Assembly: GCA_002898315.1 (NCBI GenBank)
Contig: BEHV01000005.1
Coordinates: 1-64,000, forward strand
Length of the DNA stretch: 64,000 nt
Direction: 5' to 3'
Origin: a bacterium HR19
GTDB lineage: Bacteria; Calescibacteriota; Calescibacteriia; Calescibacteriales; Calescibacteriaceae
Shown: positions 36,776 through 45,500 of the stretch, in pieces
Layout: each line of letters begins with the position of its first letter
Numbering within the stretch: the stretch's first letter is position 1
Notes under the pieces: generated by a model
Told to the model about the DNA's origin: nothing
The model's input: only the letters and a program-made list of their open reading frames with translations
Database searches by the model: none
Made by a program: the position numbers and the translations under genes

Positions 36776-38260
36776 ATGGATATAATTTTGAAATACCTTC
36801 AGAAAGATGGAATAATATCTGGGAAAGTAGCGGATGATATAAAAAACGAGATTTTAAAAAACCCGTCAAAGAGAATATCTGAAATTCTGATAGAAAAAGG
36901 TATATTTGGAGATGAATCATTCTGCGAGTGGATGAAAAGAACTTTCGGATTTGGAATAGTGAGCGATGAAAAAGAAATAGACATCTCTCTTTTTAACCTT
37001 TTTCCCAAAAGTATTCTGGAAAAAAACTTTTTCATACCGGTTAAATTTAACGATGGCAAGCTTGTGATAGCTTCACCGGAACCATTTGACCTACCACTGA
37101 AAAAAATAGCGGAGCTTTCAGGTATAGAAAAGATTGAAGTTCTCGTGATCTCTCCCTCGCTTGTGAAGAAGTTTTCAATCCACATCAGTTCGTCAAAAGA
37201 AGGAGGAATAGAAGAATATCTTGACTCAATACTTGAAAAGGCAATTGAAGTAGGAGCAACAGATATACATCTTATACCCCTAAAAAAATCTGCTATCATA
37301 AAGTTCAGAGTAAATGGAAGATTAGAGAAATTTTCCGAAATCTCTCCTCTCGCTTTTCAGCTTATCACAAACAGAATAAAAGTTATATCACAGCTTGACA
37401 TCTCTGAAAAAAGATTGCCACAGGACGGAAGGTTCTCACACAGAGAATATGATATAAGAGTATCAATAGTTCCAACAGTAGATGGAGAAAAAACAGCTCT
37501 CAGAATACTCAAAAAAAGTTTTGATTTCAACCTTGGAAAAATAGGATTAACCCAAGAAGAGATAGATATAATAAGAAGAAATCTCAACAAACAAAGCGGT
37601 TTCATATTTGTTTCTGGTCCAACTGGTTCAGGCAAAACAACGACCATATACTCTATGCTTATTGAAATAAATAGAGACGAGTTCAATGTTTTTTCAATTG
37701 AGGACCCTGTTGAGTATTTTGTTGAGGGAGTAAATCAAATTCAGATAAACGAAGAGATAGGTTTGACATTTCCGAAAGTTCTAAAACATATTTTACGCCA
37801 AGACCCAGATGTTATCTTTTTAGGAGAGATGAGAGATTTTGAATCAGCAGATATAGCGATAAAATCATCTCTCACCGGGCATCTTGTATTATCAACACTC
37901 CACGCAAAAGATGTCGCATCATCAATAATAAGAATAATAGATATGGGAATACCAGAATATATACTTTTTTCTGCTTTGCGTGTCGGAATCTCACAGAGGT
38001 TGGTCAGAGTTATCTGTCAGGACTGCAAAGGCAAATCATGTCAAAACTGCAAAAACGGATTTTCAGGAAGAAAAGCTATCTTTGAAATTATAGAGTTTTC
38101 AGACGACCTGAAATCGGAGTTGAGAAAAATCAACAAACTCACCGAAAACGACATAAGAAAAATTTTCAGAAGCTTTGGTTTTAAACTTCTTGAAGATAGA
38201 ATAAGCGAGAAGATCGCAAAGGGAGAGATAACAAGAGAAGAAGCAAACTATGTTCTTTGA
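36776..38260 (+). CDS. GspE/PilB-type secretion or pilus ATPase
   Basis: The 494-residue ATPase has an N-terminal MshEN/GspE_N domain (residues about 1-140), Walker A GPTGSGKTTT (about 281-290), the Asp box EDPVEY, an unusual Walker B GEMRD (usually GEIRD), the His box STLHAKD, and a C4 zinc motif CQDCKGKSCQNC (about 414-425). It powers type IV pilus extension or type II secretion. pilC, pilT and other partners are absent from the window, as is any pilin. A PilZ-domain gene follows after 66 bases. At 494 residues it is shorter than typical PilB (about 560), mostly through a reduced N-terminus. Confidence 0.88.
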   Translation: MDIILKYLQKDGIISGKVADDIKNEILKNPSKRISEILIEKGIFGDESFCEWMKRTFGFGIVSDEKEIDISLFNLFPKSILEKNFFIPVKFNDGKLVIASPEPFDLPLKKIAELSGIEKIEVLVISPSLVKKFSIHISSSKEGGIEEYLDSILEKAIEVGATDIHLIPLKKSAIIKFRVNGRLEKFSEISPLAFQLITNRIKVISQLDISEKRLPQDGRFSHREYDIRVSIVPTVDGEKTALRILKKSFDFNLGKIGLTQEEIDIIRRNLNKQSGFIFVSGPTGSGKTTTIYSMLIEINRDEFNVFSIEDPVEYFVEGVNQIQINEEIGLTFPKVLKHILRQDPDVIFLGEMRDFESADIAIKSSLTGHLVLSTLHAKDVASSIIRIIDMGIPEYILFSALRVGISQRLVRVICQDCKGKSCQNCKNGFSGRKAIFEIIEFSDDLKSELRKINKLTENDIRKIFRSFGFKLLEDRISEKIAKGEITREEANYVL

Positions 38261-38326
38261 AAAAACCTCTAATGCATTCTCAATACAACAAAAATCAAAA
38301 AATTATTAAAATATTAAAAAACAGAT

Positions 38327-39025
38327 ATGGCTTATTTTGAAATCCCTATAAAAGAATTTGATCAGAAAATAAAGGTAGGCGGAAAGATAAACGAGCTTAT
38401 AGAGGAGATAGCTCAAAACATAACAGAGTTTGAAATAAAAGGTGATAAAGATGAAGATTACTCAACGGGCTTTATTGTTGGCACAAAAGACCAAAATATC
38501 ATCATAAGGATGAATAACTCCCTAACCCCCGGAAAAAAATATGAAATAAGGACGCTTTCTCAAAGAGGTATGATAGCTTTCAAATCAAAAGTCCTTGAAA
38601 AAATAGACAATACAAAGCCATACATATTTGTTATTGAAAAGCCGGAGCATATTTTTCTTTGCGAGAGAAGAAGGTTTCACAGATTAAAAGTTGATTCAAA
38701 AAGTGAGGTTTTGATAAAAAGAGCAACAGGTTACGCTTTCTTCTGTTCCCTTGTTGACATGAGTTTAGGAGGATTTTCTGCTCTGATGCAGATAAAAGAT
38801 AGAATGATAGAGTATTTCCTCCCGCTAATAGAAGAGGAAATAGATTTCAGATTAAATATAGAGCATAAGGGAAAGAAGTATGGTTTAGAAGGTAAGGCGA
38901 AGCTAAAGCATTACTCTCTTGACTCTCACGGGAGATATAAAGCGGGATTTGAGTTTACAAAGATAAACAAAAAAGAGATTTCAAGAATAGTAAAACTTCT
39001 TGAAAGAAAAGGGAAAGCAAAGTAG
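38327..39025 (+). CDS. YcgR-like PilZ domain protein (c-di-GMP effector)
   Basis: The 232-residue product has an N-terminal YcgR-type flagellar-brake-like domain and a C-terminal PilZ domain with the RxxxR part CERRRFHRLKVD and the (D/N)xSxxG part DMSLGG. Both are the residues that bind c-di-GMP. Placement after the PilB-like ATPase suggests c-di-GMP control of pili or secretion. Its stop is 27 bases from the convergent parA. No cyclase or phosphodiesterase is visible in the window. Confidence 0.83.
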   Translation: MAYFEIPIKEFDQKIKVGGKINELIEEIAQNITEFEIKGDKDEDYSTGFIVGTKDQNIIIRMNNSLTPGKKYEIRTLSQRGMIAFKSKVLEKIDNTKPYIFVIEKPEHIFLCERRRFHRLKVDSKSEVLIKRATGYAFFCSLVDMSLGGFSALMQIKDRMIEYFLPLIEEEIDFRLNIEHKGKKYGLEGKAKLKHYSLDSHGRYKAGFEFTKINKKEISRIVKLLERKGKAK

Positions 39026-39052
39026 AAAGCAGATTTTGGTAAGGACTTCTGA

Positions 39053-39853
39053 TCAGTTTTTTGAAGCAGATTCTTTCTCTTCTTTGTACTGCTTTATTCT
39101 TTCTAAAAATTCTTCTGCAAGAGAAGAAAACGCATCTGAACCTGGGGATGATGGTTTATATAGAAGGACGGGAAGTCCAAAGCTTGGCGCTTCGGCTATT
39201 TTCACATTCTTTGGCACTCTCACACCAAAAACCTTACCCGGAAAATACTTCAAAAATTCTTCTTCAACTTCCCGTGTCAGCTTTGCTCTCTTGTCATACA
39301 TATTTATCACTATGCCTAAAATTTCTAGTTTTGGGTTCAGTCCCTCTCTTATCTCCTCAACTGCCTTGAAAAATTTTGAAAATCCTTCAAGGGAGAAAAA
39401 ATCAGCAAGAACAGGGATGATAACATAATCTGATGCACACAGAGCATTTACGGTATAAATACCTATTGATGGCGGACAGTCTATAAATATAAAATCAAAC
39501 CTATCCCTTATTTTATCTATCTCTTTTTTCAAGATGAATTGGTTTTCGCTTTTGTCAAAGAACTCAACTTCAAAGCCCGCAAGGTCTTCATTTGCTGGAA
39601 CAACAAATAAGTTCTCCACCTTCGTAGGAAAAATAATCTCTTTTATATCTCTTTCTCCCAAAATTGCATGGTATATTGTGCCTTTATCTTCTGGCGATAC
39701 TTCAAGCCCAACTGTAATATGAGCTTGCGGGTCAAAATCTACTATAAGAACTTTGAAATCACTCATCGCAAGGGCGCTTCCGAGGTTTATCGCAAGAGTT
39801 GTCTTGCCCACTCCACCCTTCTGGTTCGCAAATGATACCACCAACCCACCCAT
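39053..39853 (-). CDS. parA: ParA/Soj-family ATPase
   Basis: The 266-residue ATPase begins MGGLVVSFANQKGGVGKTT, with the deviant Walker A at residues 12-18, A' VDFDPQAHITVG and B FIDCPPSIG. The length matches chromosomal Soj. The ATG at 39853 is chosen over an upstream start because TATTTT lies seven bases before it and Soj proteins begin this way. No parB or parS is adjacent, which makes chromosome partition uncertain. It could instead position pili or chemoreceptors (ParC/PpfA-like). Confidence 0.88.
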   Translation of the reverse strand: MGGLVVSFANQKGGVGKTTLAINLGSALAMSDFKVLIVDFDPQAHITVGLEVSPEDKGTIYHAILGERDIKEIIFPTKVENLFVVPANEDLAGFEVEFFDKSENQFILKKEIDKIRDRFDFIFIDCPPSIGIYTVNALCASDYVIIPVLADFFSLEGFSKFFKAVEEIREGLNPKLEILGIVINMYDKRAKLTREVEEEFLKYFPGKVFGVRVPKNVKIAEAPSFGLPVLLYKPSSPGSDAFSSLAEEFLERIKQYKEEKESASKN

Positions 39854-39940
39854 AAGTAAAAAAATAAAATTTATCTTGCCCAATCAATAACTGTATTTTT
39901 TCTGCTTTATCTTTTTTTCATCGCAAAAAATCTGAATTAT

Positions 39941-41005
39941 ATGAAAATAATAACCCAAGAAAAACCCGTATTAGACGAATCAAAGCGTATAAAACCAAAA
40001 ATCTTTCTCACCCTATCGGAGTGGAGAAAAGGTGAAGGCGGAATGAGAAAAAAAGGTCTTTTCAAACACAACTACAAAAAAGTAGAAAACACCTGGTATA
40101 TATGTGATCAATACCTAAATCCGGTAAAGCCGGCTCCATTTCAGATTCAAGAAAAAATTGAGAAATTTTGCAGAGAGAGAAATTTTTTTTCAGATAAACT
40201 TCCTCTTGTCTCCGTAATAACCGCGTCCTTAAATTCAGAAAAAACAATTGAAGAAAGCATAAAAAGCGTAATAGCACAATCTTATCCAAATCTGGAGTTC
40301 ATAATAATTGATGGTGGAAGCACAGATAGAACACTGGAAATAATAAAAAAATACGAAGATAGCATAGATTACTGGGTAAGTGAAAAAGACAGCGGAATAT
40401 ATGATGCATTCAACAAGGGTGTAATTTTATCTTTCGGAAAATGGATAGCATTTTTGGGTTCAGACGATATAATGTTTCAAGATGCAATAGAAACACTCAT
40501 AAAGCATAGCATTCAATTTGAAAGAGAAAGAGGAACAGAACCCGACTATTGTTCGGGGAAGATAAAAATACTCTACGAAAATGGGAAATACGAAGGAATT
40601 TTTGGGAAAAGATGGAATTGGATAGAGTTCAGGTTTAAGATGACAACAGCTCATCCTGCCTCTCTTCACAACAGAAAACTGTTTGATGAAGTCGGACTCT
40701 TCAACGCTCAATATAAAATCGCAGGAGATTATGAACTGCTCCTCAGAAAAAAAGACAAACTCAAAGCAGAATTTGTAGATAAAGTGGTATGCGTGGTTAG
40801 GGAAGGCGTTAGCAAAAAAAAAGGTAAGCTTGGGCTAAAAGAAGCGGTAGATGCACAGGTTAAACTCTCTATACTTCCCCCATCAATTGCAAACGCGTAC
40901 TTTTATATTCACTACCTCAGATTTCTCGGTGGAAAATTGAAACGCAAAATCATATACTTCCTCAAAAACTTAAAAAACATCAGAATAAGAATTCAGATAT
41001 TTTGA
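39941..41005 (+). CDS. GT2 family glycosyltransferase
   Basis: The 354-residue protein has an extra N-terminal segment of about 85 residues, then a GT-A domain, LPLVSVITASLNSEKTIEES with the DGGSTDRT UDP-binding loop and GSDD metal motif. It resembles WcaA-type colanic acid and LPS side-chain transferases. The charged C-terminal tail is Arg/Lys-rich and may contact membrane. It stands alone between divergent parA and DUF4340. The N-terminal extension (TLSEWRKGEGGMRKKGLFKHNYKKVE, positions about 24-49) has no family I recognise. No pathway partners are visible nearby. Confidence 0.83.
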   Translation: MKIITQEKPVLDESKRIKPKIFLTLSEWRKGEGGMRKKGLFKHNYKKVENTWYICDQYLNPVKPAPFQIQEKIEKFCRERNFFSDKLPLVSVITASLNSEKTIEESIKSVIAQSYPNLEFIIIDGGSTDRTLEIIKKYEDSIDYWVSEKDSGIYDAFNKGVILSFGKWIAFLGSDDIMFQDAIETLIKHSIQFERERGTEPDYCSGKIKILYENGKYEGIFGKRWNWIEFRFKMTTAHPASLHNRKLFDEVGLFNAQYKIAGDYELLLRKKDKLKAEFVDKVVCVVREGVSKKKGKLGLKEAVDAQVKLSILPPSIANAYFYIHYLRFLGGKLKRKIIYFLKNLKNIRIRIQIF

Positions 41006-41057
41006 TAATCTCAGAAAACCGAATTATTAAAAAATACATAAAATAATTTTTAACCTT

Positions 41058-42431
41058 ATGAAAGTGTTCAGACAAACAATAATTCTTTTTGTTCTCTTTG
41101 TTCTTGTGGTAGGGGGATATTTTCTTTTTCTCAAACCAGCAGAAAAAAGGAAAAAGGAAAAGGAAGAGAGAGAGAAAAAACTCATAGAATACGATTCTTC
41201 AAAGGTTTCTGAAATATGGATAGAAAAACCAGATGGACAGAAAGTCGGTTTCAGAAAAAAAGATTCAAAGTGGGATATAATATATCCTGTCTGGGCAGAA
41301 GCAGACAGATTCTCCGTAGACCCGATCGCATCAAGGTACTCCTCCGTAGAGATTGAAAGATTAATAGAGAAAAATCCGAAAGACCTTAAAGAATTTGGTT
41401 TAGATAATCCGAGGTTCAAGGTAAGAATAAAACTTGATGACGGGAAGGAGTTCAGTATTTTTATCGGGCTGAAATCACAGGTTGGCTACAGCGTATATGC
41501 AATGCGAGAGGATGACCCAGAAAAAAGGGTCGTTCTTGTAAGCGGAGCGCTTGAATCAGTCATAGATAAAAAATTTGAAGATTTCAGAGAGAGAAGACCT
41601 ATGGACTTTGTAGTCCCAGATGTAAAGGAACTCACAATAGAAAAGGGGAGTCAGACCTATCTTTTTGAAAAGAGAGAAGAGGGAGGTACAACCTGGTATA
41701 TAAAATTTCCAGAAAACACAACTTTTGCGAAAGCAAAAGAAAGCGAAGTGAGGGACCTTCTCTACAAAATAAACGGAATAAAAGTTGTAAGCTTCGTTTC
41801 AGACACAACAGAACCTCATTTTGATTTCGGCGAGCCAGATATAATAATAAGGGCTTTAACTCAGGGCGGAGAAAAATTTGAACTTTTGCTGAAGCTGAAA
41901 GATAAACAGATATATGCAAAAAGACCAGATAGACCTAATATCTTTACTGTGGAGGTTGGCGGAGATTTCTACAATACCCTTTTTGCATCAAAGTACAGAG
42001 AGAGAAAAGTGATAAGCTACTATGTATGGAGAGTAAAAGAGATAGCAATTGAAAGAAAAGATAAATCAACAATAATCCAGAGAGATAGAGAAAATGTTGA
42101 AAAGTGGTACCTTTTGGGAAAAGACCAGAAAAAAGAACTTGACTCTTCAAAAGTAAAAGAGCTCCTCTCTCAACTTTCTAATGTAGAAGTGGTAGATTTC
42201 GTAGAAGATAATGTGAAAGATATAACAAAATATATTCCAGAAGAGAAGGTGAGAATTAAAATAGAAGTAGAAGGTAAAGCGATACCTTATTACCTTGTTT
42301 TAGGTGAAGAAAAAAATATAAAGGGAACGAAAGGAATTTTAGGAGCTTTGCAAGACCAAAACGCAGTATACATCTTCCCCCCTTCTATCACAAACATAAT
42401 ATCACAGATTGAAAACCTTGCAGGAACCTAA
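41058..42431 (+). CDS. DUF4340 membrane-anchored protein
   Basis: The 457-residue protein has a single N-terminal span (ILFVLFVLVVGGYFLFL, about residues 9-25), then repeated beta-rich modules of the DUF4340 family (EIWIEKPDGQKVGF, LDNPRFKVRIKLDDGKEFS and related stretches, about every 130 residues). DUF4340 genes usually follow a gliding-type ABC transporter (GldA-GldF/G). Here those genes are absent, so this is a stand-alone copy, and its function is unknown. TAATTT lies 8 bases before the ATG with no SD. Confidence 0.78.
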   Translation: MKVFRQTIILFVLFVLVVGGYFLFLKPAEKRKKEKEEREKKLIEYDSSKVSEIWIEKPDGQKVGFRKKDSKWDIIYPVWAEADRFSVDPIASRYSSVEIERLIEKNPKDLKEFGLDNPRFKVRIKLDDGKEFSIFIGLKSQVGYSVYAMREDDPEKRVVLVSGALESVIDKKFEDFRERRPMDFVVPDVKELTIEKGSQTYLFEKREEGGTTWYIKFPENTTFAKAKESEVRDLLYKINGIKVVSFVSDTTEPHFDFGEPDIIIRALTQGGEKFELLLKLKDKQIYAKRPDRPNIFTVEVGGDFYNTLFASKYRERKVISYYVWRVKEIAIERKDKSTIIQRDRENVEKWYLLGKDQKKELDSSKVKELLSQLSNVEVVDFVEDNVKDITKYIPEEKVRIKIEVEGKAIPYYLVLGEEKNIKGTKGILGALQDQNAVYIFPPSITNIISQIENLAGT

Positions 42432-42537
42432 AAATTCAAAATGTAAAAACTGAAAAGAATTAAGATTTAACAAGAAATAATAAGAGATAAGTAAATAATT
42501 CTCAATAAACTACGATAAAATATTTCTTTGAAGAAAA

Positions 42538-45500
42538 ATGTCGGGAAAGAAAAACGATAATTCCAGAAAGGTCGGTTGTCATATATCTTATCAAAATTTC
42601 TCGTTCTACTTTTTCTGCTTTCTATTTCTTATTTTTTCCTGTGCAAGAGGTACTGGAAAACCCACTCCGGAGTTCAGGATACTTGATTTCTTCCCGCCGA
42701 GCGGATTTCAACTTCCCCTCACTTCCATTCCGCTGAAAATTTCCATTTCGTTCTCAAAAATCTTAGATGAAACCACTATATCAGATGACACAATAAAGGT
42801 GTTCAAAGACGGAGTAGAGATAAAAAAGCAGATAAAGATCATAAATAGACAGAAAGTAGAACTAACCCCTGACATAACAGGTTTGGGAAAATATAAGGTC
42901 TTCGTCTCAAAAAAGGTAAAGAGCATAATAGGACAAGAACTTCAAGACGATTTCTCTTGGGAATTTTTGGTTGTTGAAGGTCAAATCTCTGTTATTCCTC
43001 CACCTACTCTCCCCCCACTCGTAAAAAAAATATACCCCCCACACCTTTCAGTTGTCAGACGAGACACAATTATATACGCTGTCTTTTCAAAAAGAATAGT
43101 TAATATAAACTCCTCAAACTTTTTCCTCCAAGATATAAACGGGAAGATAATTGATTCAACAATAACTTACATAGAAGAAGAAAACATTGCTATTTTGAAG
43201 CCAAAAAATCTTCTTGAACCTTCTCAAACATATATAGTAACTTTACGAGAAGACATAACCGCTTTTGATGGAGAAAAATTAGGAGTAAATGTTGTATGGC
43301 TTTTCAGCACTTTTGGAATCTCCGCAGATACAAATCCGCCAGAAGTTATCTTCATCTCTCCACCCCCAAACTCCACAGGAGTTCCACTGAACACCAAAAT
43401 AATAATCCTCTTTTCAGAAGATATAGATACATCAGATATAACATCAAGAGTAAATATTCTTGAAGGAGGTATAACTCCCGTAAATTATACTTTCAACTAT
43501 GACCCTACTTTCTATCAGCTCACAATTTCTCCTCTAAATCTTCTAAAACCAAACACTCAGTACACAGCTAAGGTGAGAGTAAAAGACAAGAGCGGAAACG
43601 AAATGGTTCAAGATTTTATATCTGAATTCTCAACAGGAACAGCCACAGGTGTAGGAGGAGATAATATCCCCCCACAGCTCCTTGAAATATACATAGATAA
43701 CAGAAAGGTAAATTTACCCGAACAGCCCACAAATGTGTCTTTGAACCCAACAATAAAGCTTGTATTCTCTAAACCTATAAACCCCTCAACGGTAAATTCA
43801 TCTTCACTTTTCATAAGCGATTCCGCAAATAAAATAAACTCAAACATAACATTCAGCACAGACCTGAGAACAGTTTCAATATCTCCGATTTCTTCTTTAC
43901 AGCTTGGAAAAACATATTGGGTATACATAACAGGAGATATAAAGGACCTCGCAGGAAATTCCCTTTCTAATCCCATCACATTTTCATTTACGACCCAATC
44001 TAACCCTTCAATTATCATAACTTCACCTTCGCCAAACTCATATATAAAAGGTATAATGAATGTTGAGGTGAGTTTTTCTGGAAACTTCCAGAAACTTGAA
44101 CTCTGGATAAATTCATTGAGAAGACAGACAGCTACTCCTCCGTTCTCATCTCCCTTTGTTTTTCAAGAAGACACACGATTACACGCAGATGGACAAAAAG
44201 CAATAAGAGTTATAGGATACTTTTCAGGTGGCTCGACATCTTACTCTGTAAATGTGACATTTGACAATACCCCTCCCATAGCTTCAATTCAGAGTCCGCC
44301 AGAAGGTGGAGTGCTAACGGGCTCATCTGCGGAAATAACATCAGTAGTAAATGATTCCCCTGACGGAATCCTGAAAAGAGTTGAGCTCTATGTAGATGGA
44401 ATATTTCATTCTATCCTTACGAGTCCGACAATCTCCCCAAATGTCTTCAAATTTAACCTCAATACGCTCTCTTACTCAGATGGCACACATACGATAGAGA
44501 TAAAAGCAGAAGACCTCGCCGGGAACAGAGCTTCATCTGGAATAAGAAACATAAGAATAGATAACACACCTCCGACAGGAAATTTCGTAAGTCCCTTACC
44601 GGAAGCAGTGGTGGGCGGATTGGTTACGCTTGAAGTAAATGCGTCAGATAACATAGGAATTAAAAAAGTTGAGTTCTTTGTGAATAGTGTAAGAGTATGC
44701 GATGCAGAAACACTGATTTGCGAAAAAACATCTCCTCCTTACAAAATAGTATGGGATTCCACATCTATATCCTCTTTTCCATCAGCTTCTATTACAGCTT
44801 CTGTTGAAGACCTTGCTGGATTTAAAACAGTGTTCGGAATTTCCGTAACCATAGATAATGTCTCCCCTTCTGTTGGTATAATAACTCCTCCGTCTGGCTC
44901 TTACATAAGGGGTTCAACACCGGTTCAGATTGCCAATTTTGATGCAAACGGAGTGACAGCGCTATCAATCTTTATAGATAGCGTAAAACTCTTTGATGTC
45001 TCAAATCCGTCAAATCCATACACCTTTATCTTAAACACATCACTTTATTCAGATGGAACTCATTCAATAAGAGGAGTAGCATACGATAAAGCCGGGAATT
45101 CAAGTTTCTCTGAGATATTTGTTGTGATAGATAATACTCCACCGTCGGGAAGTATATCGGCTCCACCTTTGGGCTTTTTCACAAACTCAAATGGTCTGAC
45201 AGTTCAGGTTTCAGCATCAGATAACATCCTCTTGAACAGAGTTGAGGTATATATAGATGGGAATCTTGCAGGAACAGATAATTCGTCTCCCTATTCCATC
45301 GCAGCAGATATTTCTCTGCTTTTGGAAGGCACTCACAGCATAACAGCTGCGATATTTGACGAAGCGGGAAACAGCTTTGTTACTCCTTCTCCAACAACTT
45401 TTATAATAGATAGAACTCCTCCAACCGCCTTCTTCGCTGAACCTTCAACTGATTCGGTTTTACAAGGAACAGTTACAATAAGAGTATCGGGAGTTGATTT